Origin: Onchidella celtica
Lineage: Eukaryota; Mollusca; Gastropoda; Systellommatophora; Onchidiidae
DNA length: 64,000 bases
Direction: 5' to 3'
NCBI GenBank assembly: GCA_963931925.1
Contig: OZ007580.1
Location: forward strand, 6,902,947 to 6,966,946
In this document: positions 35,847-47,200 of the stretch, piece by piece
How positions within the stretch are numbered: the stretch's first letter is position 1
Layout of the letters: each line of letters starts with the position of its first letter
Translations under genes and position numbers: made by a program
Notes under the pieces: generated by a model
Databases searched by the model: none
Told to the model about the DNA's origin: nothing
Seen by the model: the letters and a program-made list of their open reading frames with translations, nothing else

Positions 35847-37020
35847 GAATGTCGGATATTTGCCTGTTATATTATTTTGTTGTACATTGAAACTCTAAAT
35901 GTGTAAATTATTTTTCTATTATCTCATGTGCACTGTTAGTGGTTGATTGAAGGTGAAAGAGTGATATCTGAAGTTCTTTGAGAACAGCAGTTTCTTTATA
36001 ACTTAGAGATATTATGAAGAGAGAGTGTTGAACGTAAGGGTTAAGAAGAAACAATATAGCGGTAACATTACTTCATCATGGATTTTCAGCATGATATTAT
36101 GTAGTGGGGAACCTTTAACCCCATGACCCCGAGCGCGACCTGTGTGTCGCGGAGCCTATATACTGAGTGCACTGGGTGTTGATGTTAAAGCACACCTACA
36201 GTGCAATCCTAATAGCTAAACATGTCCTGCATGATGTCTATGTAAATGGCCTTATGAAGAGGGTTATAGGTTTTGGCTCAGAAGCCCAGGTGCAGGGTCA
36301 TGTAAGGTTCAGGGGGTCAGGGTTCATAGGGTTAGGTCTGATAGGGATTGAAATGATGGGCAAAGGAGATAGAACATGATAACACAATCATAAAACTTGT
36401 TCTCATTTTTGAATATATGGAAGAAAAAAAACAACAATTTATTTTGTCTTCAACATTACAACAGCCACTGAGAAGTCAATTTTGAGAGATGGTGGTGGGA
36501 TGTAAACATTCAAGTGTTTAGTTTTGCAAAACATAAACATAGTTAGATCAAGTTCATTTTCTGTACATTCAAATTTTATGTTACAGTACATACTTCATAT
36601 TCTAAGTTGTTGAATCATGTACATCTCATTTTCCAAAGTAATACAGATAGATTTACAAACTAACCAACACCAGTTAGGCCTGGCACAGGTTGCAGATTAG
36701 ACCTCGAAACTACAGTGTGCTTGGTTATATAATTTTTGTAGTCAAATATGTCAGTGCTGAAGACAAAACATAACATGTGACAGGTTTGTCTTTTTTTTTT
36801 TCTTAAGTTGCCTTGGAAGTTACCATCTTTGCTATAATATATTAATACATATGGAGAAGATGTGAGTGAAAGATGCACTCTGGAAAATATGTAATTCTGA
36901 GAGCCTGATGTCAAAACATAAAGCATATATTGTATAGAGAGGTATTGTTGAATGAATGTGTACCAAGCTTAACATGTTGACATGATGAAGTCAAGGAATG
37001 AATAATAAAATAAATTATAT
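35847..37020 (+). other. COPS6: COPS6 3' UTR and flank
   Basis: Follows the COPS6 stop. The first clear AATAAA signals are overlapping ones at 37004-37014, so a 3' UTR of up to ~1.1 kb is possible; this is inference. It includes a TTAA-anchored MITE end at 36115. Confidence 0.4.
36115..36345. mobile_element. Possible piggyBac-type MITE remnant
   Basis: TTAACCCCATGACCCCGAGC at the left resembles the end at 56988 (TTAA then CCTCTTTGACCCC). A degenerate GGGGTCAGGG...AGGGTTAGG block near 36310-36340 may be the right end. No second intact TTAA. Confidence 0.35.
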
Positions 37021-37667
37021 CAAATCTATTTTGTTGTATCTCAGACACAATTTTTGATTTGTGCACCAAACTGATTGATTTTTCCATAAAGTCATGTGCA
37101 TCTTACCATACACAGTGAAACAAAGTTTCTGCTGAGGCCACGAGGCAGTTCTGGAGTATTTTAAAAACCTGTTGTGGAAAGTCCTCTTCCAAATCATATT
37201 ATTTTCAGTGGACTCTTCATTTTGAATCTTAACCTATTTAAAAATTAAATGTATAAATTTGCACTGTGATGGCAACAAGATATTTTGCTTGGGTCATCAA
37301 CACAACTATGGCAATTATTTGTTTGGTGAATTAAATATCCAAAATTAAAGAAGCTGAATCGTACTTGTATAAATAGCAATCCAGCCACATGTTGGTACAA
37401 AGCTGTAATGACCTTTGCCAGATGACTAATGCAGAAAGAATTTACTACCTGGAAAAGTACTGGTATGGTTGAAATTTTCAAGTATATATAATACTAGGAG
37501 CAGTTCGAGTTTTTATTTATGCTGCTGTGGAGCTAGCGAGTTTGTTGACCAGTGATGGCAGTTGTATTCAGTATACAGTCCAACTTACATTTAATGTGCC
37601 AAAGGGGGAGTGCCAGAACATTCCTGCCTTACAGTGTTGGCTCATGGCAAACCTGTGCAGTCATGTT

Positions 37668-37693
37668 GTGCCCCCCCCCCCCCCCCCCCCCCC
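37668..37693. repeat. Poly-C tract
   Basis: About 25 consecutive C bases. Similar long C or G tracts occur at 15963, 34164, 38199, 40470, 41409 and 53003. Confidence 0.9.
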
Positions 37694-37731
37694 ACAAACA
37701 ATAACGGTGATCTGCTCTTGTGTAAACAGCT

Positions 37732-38462
37732 TTAACCCTCATGCTGCGCCAGGTGTTGAAATACAGCATCGACTTTCCAGGTGTTCATTCTGCATGGGCG
37801 TATCAATACGGCAAGGCCAAGCTGACCATGCAGCGTGATAGCTGTATTTTTCATGTATCAAGTCACTGACCTCTGAGACGTAACTACTGTCTTATTGCTC
37901 ACTGTCTCTTCTAAATCAAAGGCATTGTGACAAGGACATGTTTAACCAGTGAACCACTGGTCGGAATCACAAAGAATAAACTTTCAAAGGCTTTCCCCAC
38001 ACTATCAAAAGGTGTAACATTGACAGATGAACTGTTGCTCAACAAAATTGCAATATTATCTCATTTTCTCACCCGATAGATCTAGACTTGTCTGTTTCTA
38101 AGAACCAATCAGAAACAAGCTCTGAAATGATCTTTGCCCCGAATGCACACGTTGGTTCATTAGTATGTGCCAATCTGGATGAAACCATTTGTTTAAGGGG
38201 GGGGGGGGGTGGTTATGCTTCGCTCTCACAAAAATTACAGTTGTCAGTTTGGTACATGTATCACAAGTCAGATCGTTGATTAGAGACTTACAGACAAAGG
38301 TTTTGCTGGTTAATTCATTATCAAGTGCGATAACCACATGGACAGCAGTAGTGTGGTCATTGCACATCAGCAAGGGTCGGTGTGACCCAGATAAGATTCC
38401 CCATGAGAACGGTCACTGACCGGACCGTGGGCTTTACGGGTAGCATGCAAGGTGTCGGTTAA
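37732..38462 (+). mobile_element. piggyBac-like MITE, copy 4
   Basis: TTAA at both ends (37732-37735, 38459-38462), left end CCCTCATGCTGCGC. More diverged than copies 1 and 3, with a G tract at 38199-38209. No transposase. Confidence 0.8.
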
Positions 38463-38686
38463 TAGGAACAGTGTACATCTGGCATTGTGACCCAACTACT
38501 AATTCTGACCAATCTTCAGAAAACTTGATTGAAATCCTGTTTTGACATAGTGATGAAAAAAACATTTTCAACTTATAGACTTTGGTCAGTTTCATCCACT
38601 CAAATACATGTATCTTAGTTGTCTGCCCCAAGAAAAGCAAATTAAAGTCTTTACAAACGTAAAGAAACAAACCCAACACTCTTAGT

Positions 38687-39643
38687 ATGTAGTCCAAACT
38701 GATTTTTACTTTTTATCACAACTCACCAGTTATTGTCTAATCTGATGGAGCTTGCTTTTCTAAGAATTTTGATACCAAATTTGTCATTCTGGCTTAGGGT
38801 TTGAAAGTTATGGCATTTTCAAAAGTGAAAAAACGCCTCGAATTTGCTACCTTTTGCAGATTGCACAATAGTCCAACTTTGACCGCCCATAAAATGACTT
38901 TATTGAGTCACAGCATTAAAAATTATCTGTTTCCAAGTCAAGGGGGTGTACATTACGCTCAATTTTTTTCGATTGGTACAAATATAGTACAAGCATTTCA
39001 TTTTACTTTTCTTAATCATCAAACTTCAATTTTGTGTGAACTCTTACAAGGGAGACAAAATAATGTTTTTATTTTTTTTAAAATTGAAAATTAGGTCAAC
39101 CGCGTCGCCATTGACTTAGCACTGAGTGTTAGAAAAAGGTGATGAAATTAAGCATTGGGTGGGTCTATAAAAACAGTCGGCGCTTTGCGCCGAAACATGC
39201 CATAAGTCTAATTTTGGTACACCCTGCAAATACAAAGGCTGAGGTTCATTTGCGTATAATTTTGATCCTGATCTATTAAAGTTTCTGCCAGTTTCTCGAT
39301 CAACAAACTTTTCAACAAATGATTTTTAAAGGAATTTCAACTTAAAACAGGATGAAAAATACATTGAATTAAACCTCATTTATCTGGCTTTCTGTGTAAG
39401 TTATTTTCAAACACGTGCGCTACATCAGCGCGATGCTCTGCGGTCCTTTGTTATGAGGGGGTCAAATTGGTATGTGCGGCTCAGGGCGAAAACGGCAAGA
39501 CTGTGTCTTGTTCAAGCCATAAAAACACATTAAACAATACAAAAGATAACATACTTTGACAGAGGAAGACTTGAACTTTATTTTGATGTAGGATTATGCC
39601 AAAATGGGATTTCGCCCCTTCAGCGGGGCAGTTTGGACTACCT
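38687..39643. mobile_element. TIR element with 9-bp target duplication (Mutator-like length)
   Basis: Terminal repeats ATGTAGTCCAAACTG and CAGTTTGGACTACCT (14 of 15 complementary), flanked by the direct 9-mer ACTCTTAGT (38678-38686 and 39644-39652). A 9-bp duplication is usual for Mutator-like elements. 957 bases, no transposase recognised. Confidence 0.72.
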
Positions 39644-39652
39644 ACTCTTAGT

Positions 39653-41132
39653 CATGCACATGAAACAATACATTAATAATCACACTGGTTTGTACACTAG
39701 CAAATCTGACAGAATAAGTTTAATGACAGATGAACAAGTTAGCACTCTTACTACATGCATACAGTACATGTACAGTACATAGCACAGCTGACTTGGTGAC
39801 ACAACACCAAAACTATGTATAATTGCTGCAATTCAATCAAAATCCTTTCATAAGCAGAAAAAATGTATTAGCATAGAAAACAAACTTCCTCCAGCTGGTA
39901 ATAAATGTTTACCCTCTTCAATTCATGGAATTTCATATTTTAATAATTATTGGAATACTTTATACTTGCATGCTTTAGTTGCCAATATTGATTCTTTGTT
40001 TATGCTGTTCACTCTAATTATGGAAATTATTCCTAGGGTCTTCTAACACTGCAAATCATCAAAATAATAGATCTATAATGTAGTTTGTTGAATATACAGT
40101 TTAGTTTCTTCAGTTCTCCAAACTTCACTTTATTACCACACTGTTGTCTTAAAATATAAGAAAGACACTATTTTTTGCCCAGAAAATGGCAATTACGACA
40201 CAAAATTGATAAAAATATAAACATGTACACGTACTATAATCTGGACATCTGAAACACATCTTTCAATGCAATTTGAACAGCAGGTATAAAAACGTTCAAA
40301 TTCATAGAACTCAAACAAAAGGACATAACTATTGCCTACATGAGTTCCACCACATTGGCTTATGACACACAGACTAGATTCCTGAGAAAGAGATTTACTA
40401 ACAAACAAAAAGTCTGATTTAAAAAAAAAACCCAGAAAAACAAACAAACAAAAACACATCCAAAATACACCCCCCCCCCCCCCCCCCCTGATTTGCACAA
40501 ATAATGAAATTCTCTATGATCTAGTGTCTGATTATTACAGAAATTCAAAGTGCCTACAAATTTACTCTTTGTGGAGAATTTATCATGTTGGGAACCAGAA
40601 GACACTATATAGAGACTGGACTGAACAAATTTTCCACCTGATCCATCCTTTCACTGATGATGTTGTGATATTGATAGATCAGACTGAAAATTTGTCAAAA
40701 CTGAATTCCACAATGGTTAACATCACAGCCCATAGTAAAGTTACCTTCACACAAACTTCATTTTACAAGCATTTCTCAAACTGCCACTCTTCTATTCCCT
40801 GACATCACAATAACTGCAGAAACCAATTAAATTTCCATGTCTTCACATTGCTTTTGTACATTTCTCTGCATTTGAAGCCGCTGTCTCTGCACAGCAGACA
40901 TACCTGGACATGTGTTTTTCTCCCTTAATAAATAAAGGACACCAACCAACCAAGTGCACCTGAAGCCTGTGACGTGACAATTCATGAAACTGTATTACAC
41001 TGTTATTCAATCCATTTTCTCTCCTTTCAAAGACAGTTATTCTGTACACCAAAATATGTTCATTCAAACTAACCTATCCTCATATGGCACAGACAATGAC
41101 ATTTGTCCATTTGATTAATAAGCGGGTGTCTG
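39653..41132. other. Region between COPS6 and MIPEP 3' ends
   Basis: Probably includes the MIPEP 3' UTR. A minus-strand AATAAA is visible as TTTATT at 40129-40134. It contains a C tract at 40470-40488. No other exon recognised. Confidence 0.4.
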
Positions 41133-41224
41133 TCACAACCTGCCAAGTTGTTTTATGTTTTCATCCATGTCTACAATTAAGGCATCAACCAAATTCTCTA
41201 CTGTTGGTCTCTGTCCCAGTGTGT
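41133..41224 (-). CDS. MIPEP: MIPEP terminal exon
   Basis: Encodes [20 protein letters not shown] then ENIKQLGRL and TGA at 41135-41133. Acceptor TTCAACAG. Confidence 0.85.
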
Positions 41225-44200
41225 CTGTTGAATAAAATGCAAAGAAAAAAAAAAAAAAAGATCAGATGCAGGACAAAAAATTTGACTCTATCCATGTGTG
41301 ACACTGACAATTCAAAATTTAAAGTTTTCAGATAATAATAGAAACATAATGCAAATGTAACCATTTCTTACTGGTCAAACTCACATGTGCCAGCAACTAT
41401 TTAATTGTGCCCCCCCCCCCCCCCCCTTCCCCATTCCGATAGTTTTGTGTTGTAGATATTGTATGATAATCATATGATAAGATAATCTAGCTGCAGGCTG
41501 ACAAATCAGTTGATGATTTCGATATCAGCCAATGAACTGGATGTCATTGTCTAGAAATATTTCAAAGTGCTACAAATAATACATGACATGCTTAACACAA
41601 TCAAAAGTGAGGACTACTACATAATAGATTGTTTATCTTCACAAATTCAAATAAATATAGATCTATATGTATTGTCGAGAAACATACCATGCACAATCTG
41701 CAAAGGATGCTTTTCTCCTCCGTGTGCCAACATTGACTCCCTGTAGCGAGACCCCATCGCTCTATTCAGAAGAAAAATTCATGAGTAAGCCAAATGATAC
41801 ATGATGTCCCAGGAAAAAGTGTGCTCATTTACCTCCTTTATCATTCATTCAATTCTTACATTCCCCTCTTTTTTTTTTCCAGGGGGTTAATTTTCAAATT
41901 GAAAGCTTGAGTCCTTGTGCTGATTAATTCAAACAAATTTGATATTCTACTATTTCTTAGTCTCATTTACAAACAGCAAGCCTGTCTATCAAAAAACGCA
42001 AATCTAAATGCCTATCAGCTTCAGAAAATTGTGTTGAAAATGTTCGAAATATTGAGTGTGTCTTTCAACTTTTCTTTCTTAATCACAGAAGACAATAAAA
42101 GTTAATTTCAAACCCATTAAATGGGTCGGTCTTGCTCAAGGTATAGGGCATGTCTTTCAACTCTTGCTGGTCAAAAAGAAAGACTTGTTTCAAACCTGTT
42201 AAATGGGCCAGCCTTGCTCAGGGTATTTTGCATGTCTTTTTAACTTTCTCCTAGTCAAAAAGGAAGATAATTTTCAAACCTGTTAAATGGGTCAGCCTTG
42301 AAGCATGTATGCCATACTTGTGCTGCTACTGCTCGGGATACCAGATAGGCATAGTACCTTGCACCATAACCAACTAGGTGACTAAACCGCAGTTGCCAGG
42401 CCTGATAAGTTAGAGATGGAAGGACAACAAATGAATACACAGGTAACTATTCAAGATCCTAAACTTTCACACTATTATTAGCCAACCATGAGAGAATATA
42501 CATGGAACACCTGTTTTCTTTGTGACTATAAGAAAATATTCTCACACCACATGCAAGAGGTAAACTCAGCAATAAAAAGGTAATCAAAGTGTTACCAAAG
42601 CTTACTAATTCAAATGAATACACAGGTAACTATTCAAGATCCTAAACTTTCACACTATTATTAGCCAACCATGAGAGAATATACATGGAACACATGTTTT
42701 CTTTGTGACTATAAGAAAATATTCTCACACCACATGCAAGAGGTAAACTCAGCAATAAAAAGGTAATCAAAGTGTTACCAAAGCTTACTAATTTAAATCT
42801 CAAATCTCTAATGATCATCACATAAAAAACCCTCCTTCATATTATCTCTTGGATTATTTTCAACTAGGCCTACAGACAGTTTTGACTGCAATAGGATGAT
42901 GTATACAAATTCTAAAAAGATATATACAATGGAGTCCGTGTAAACCGAACTTTGGTAATTCGAATTTCTGTTAAATTGAGGTGATTTTGAAATGAGTTTT
43001 TTTTGCCTTGTTTATCTTTATTAAACATTTACACTGCTAATTAATTGTTCATGCCTTGACGTGGAGGAGTGGCTTGCGTGTCCCAGTGATCCCAGGAGCT
43101 AAGCCAGCGGAGGCCTCGTGCCCCTGATAGCTTTAAGCAAGCTGGACAGGTCATGGGGGAAGGACCAGACAAGATTGAACAGACCGGCCCTCCAGGTTCG
43201 GGGGTTGGGCGTAGGGCTAACAACCCTACCCTGAAATCCTTGTTGGGGTGACCTTACTTGGAGAAACAAAAATCGTTACGGAAACAGCAACATGGAAAAA
43301 CCAACGTTCTGGATGTGATGGACCTTCTGAGTACCTCGCGACTCGTATGAATGCAAGTAGTGAAAGCCGAAAGGAAACTGCTAGCAGGATGAAGGAGGAA
43401 CTGAACACCGCCAAAACCAAGACCAGGATTGGATACTGGAATGTTAGAACAATGTATGAATCGGGTAAGTTAGCACAAGTAACATCAGAGATGAGGCGCT
43501 ACAACCTACACATCCTGGGTGTAAGTGAGAGCAGATGGACTGGATCTGGAAGGATCAAAACATCCACTGGAGAAACCGTTCTCTACTCTGGAAGAGAGGA
43601 TGACCAACATCATGAAGGAGTAGCCATCATCCTAAAGAAAGGACTGGACAAATGCTTGTTGGAGTGGAAACCAGTCAATAGCAGGCTGATGAGGATGAGG
43701 ATGAAAGGACGACACACAAACATCACTGTCATCCAATGTTATGCACCAACCAACGAAAACGACAACACAGACAAAGACGACTTTTATGAACAACTCCAGG
43801 GGGAAATGGACATGACGCCACGGCATGATCTCATCATTGTCATGGGAGACCTCAATGCTAAGGTAGGTAAAGATGATATAAATTATGAAAGAGTAATGGG
43901 AAAACATGGAACTGGAACAAGGAATGACAATGGAGAAAGGCTTGTGGATTTTTGTGCCTTGAACAACTTAGTCATCGGAGGGACCCTTTTCACACACAGA
44001 GAAATTCACAAACTCACATGGAATTCTCCAAATGGAAGAGACAAGAACCAAATAGACCATTTGATGATCAACGGTATGTGGAGACGATCCCTTCTAGATG
44101 TGAAAGTGAAAAGAGGAGCTGACGTAGCCAGCGACCACCATCTAGTGGCAGCACTTATCAAAATTAAACTGAACAAGACCGGAATCAAGACATCAAAGCA

Positions 44201-47200
44201 AAGACACCTTAATATTCAGAAACTGAGAGATGCAAGTGTTAGAAATGCCTTCAACATACAAGTCAAGAACCGATTCCAGGCTCTACGAGAGTCTGATAAG
44301 AACAACCCTAAAGAAAGAGGAATCGATTCAGAGTGGAAAAGAGTAACTACAGTGTACACAGAGAGCAGTGTAGCCTGCCTTGGATTTAATGAGAAAGGGA
44401 AAAGCAAGGAGTGGATCCAACAAAGAACATGGGATGTGATCGAGGAGAGGAAAGTCATGAAAAAGAAACTCCTACAAGTGAAATCGGAAAGGCTGAAAGA
44501 GAGGTACCAGCATAGCTACACAGAGTTAAATAAGAAAGTGAAGAGACTAGTAAAGAAAGATAAACGAGAAGCCATGGAACAGCTAGCGGCAGATGCGGAG
44601 GAGGCAGCAGCAAGAGGAGAACAGGGTAAGCTCCACAAGATCACTAAGCGCATTTGTGGCAAGTACGGTGGAAGACCAAGTGTTCCAATCAAAGACAAGA
44701 ATGGGAAACTACTGACTACAGAACGAGAACAGGATACACGCTGGACAGAGCACTTTCAGGAATTACTAAACCGGCCACCACCTGAAGATAGAATAATAAT
44801 ACAAGATGCTGCTGAAGACCTTGACATCAACATAGATCCACCAAAGAAAGAAGAGATAGTGGCAGCAATAAAGAGCCTAAAAAACAGCAAAGCCCCAGGA
44901 AAAGACAACTTGACTGCAGAACTGTTCAAAGCAGATCCGGATCAGTCAGCCACCATCCTTCAGCCACTGTTCACAGCTATCTGGGAAGCAGAAGCAGTAC
45001 CAAAGAGCTGGAATGAAGGCAGAATAGTGAAAATACCCAAGAAAGGAGCACTCAGCGATTGCAACAACTGGCGTGGTATCACTCTCCTTTCTATACCCAG
45101 CAAAATCCTTGCCAAGATCATTGTGCAACGTATGTCAGATGCTGTGGACAAGACACTGAGAAAGGAACAGGCCGGATTCCGAAAGGGGAAAGGATGCATT
45201 GACCAGATCTTCACACTCCGAAACATCATAGAACAGTGTTCAGAATGGCAAAGGCAGCTCTATGTGAACTTCGTTGACTTCGAAAAGGCCTTCGACAGCA
45301 TCCACAGAGAGAGTATATGGCGCATTCTTCGGCACTATGGGATTCCCAGCAAGCTTGTTGAACTCATCAAAAGCTTTTACAAGAACTTCAGTTGCAGTGT
45401 CGGAAACAGTGATGCATCCTTTGAAGTGAAAACTGGTGTACGGCAAGGATGTGTGATGTCAACAATTTTGTTTAACCTCGTAATCGACTGGATTATGCGG
45501 AAAACTACAGAGGATGCACCAAGAGGCATCAGATGGACACTCTTCGACAACCTAGAGGATTTGGACTTTGCGGATGACCTTGCGCTATTGTCACATAGTC
45601 ACCAACACATGCAAGATAAGACGCAGAGACTACATAATTTTGGATGCAAAGTAGGCCTTCGGATTAGCCAGAAGAAGACAGAGATTATGACCCTAAATGT
45701 AGACACTCCAGCACCAGTGCAAGTAGATGACAAGAACCTCACCACGACGGACAAATTTAAATACCTTGGTAGCATTATCAGACCAGAGGGTGGCACAAAG
45801 GAGGACATCCAAAGTAGGCTGGGAAATGCAAGGGCTGTCTTTCAAAGTATGAGCAACATCTGGAAATCGACACAATACGGCATCAACACCAAGATCAGAC
45901 TGTACCAAAGCTGTGTCCTATCTACACTCCTGTATGGATCAGAGTGTTGGCGAATGACAGAAGGTGACCTCGCCAAGTTGTCTTCCTTCCACACCACATG
46001 TCTTCGTAGGATTCTCCGCATCTTTTGGCCAAACAAGATTTCTAATCAGGAACTACTAAGGCGATGCAAGCAAGAAGAAATAGCCAACATCATCACGAAG
46101 AGACGATGGAGATGGCTTGGACACGTGCTGCGAAAGGAAGCAAATTCTATAACCAAAACAGCACTTCAGTGGACACCGGAGGGACGGCGCAAGCGAGGCA
46201 GACCCAAGGCAACCTGGCGGAGAACAATCGAGGCAGAGATGAAATCCTTCAATCACTCATGGGGAACTCTCGCAAAGATGGCCCAGGACAGACAGGGCTG
46301 GAGATCCTTTGTTGCTGCCCTAAGCACCAGTGGGTGCAACAGGAAATAGTAGTAGTACACTGCTAATTCGAGTTCGAACTGCCCCAGTGCTGGTAATCGA
46401 ACTGATCGTGCGCACTCATCTTCAATGTAACTTCTGACTTCCAGCCTCGTGGCCATAAAAACCAATTTCTGCGAACACGCTGACACGGGACTGTTCAACA
46501 TCTCTTTACTCTTAGCAGCAAATGATGCTATGGATAGGCTGCAGAGCCTTTCTCTTACATGTCTGTCCGACCAAGCAAGAAACATGCCATGGAGGGTGGC
46601 AGTGGTATGGGTGGGGCCCCTGCACGCAGCGTGATTCTGCCCCGATGACCAATGATATCAGCCAACAACATACGTATGCATAATGGTGCTTGCATTATGA
46701 CCAGTAAATTTATCGATTGCTGACATAACCACAACAGATACAGCTAAGACACAGCATATCGTAGAACATAAATTCACACAGTAAAACCACGAGCCTCACA
46801 GTGTGTCCATCATGCTCACAAAAAAAAAGGCATTCTGCTACACACCTGGGTAATGCTCGCCAAGCCATACAGCATCACTTAACTGTATTAAGCGTAAAAA
46901 TTATGGTGAGGCTCTGGAGGAACAAAGACATCACTTACACGAGGTTCTTAACACTTCAGTACTGCAAATAGGTCACTGCAGTATTTACATATTCACCACA
47001 TTACGCTCAATGGGGCGATATATGGCATTGTTAGACTGCGTAATAGTAATTCCACACCATTGATAGCAAGGTGGGACAACGAAGTAGGTCCGTGGTCTTG
47101 CATTTGAATATCATACACGGCAGAACATCTTTATCGATTGATGATGTCACACACAATACATGCAGTCAAGATAAAGACAGGGAACAGAGTTTGCTGACCA

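Noticed and set aside
42109-42300. CRISPR-like spaced repeats
   Set aside because: Three contiguous degenerate tandem units of ~83 bp in an animal intron; no short identical repeats with unique spacers.
43248-43346. LINE 2 ORF starting at GTG 43248
   Set aside because: A eukaryotic start is more likely at the ATG 43347; the region upstream is open but shows no domain.
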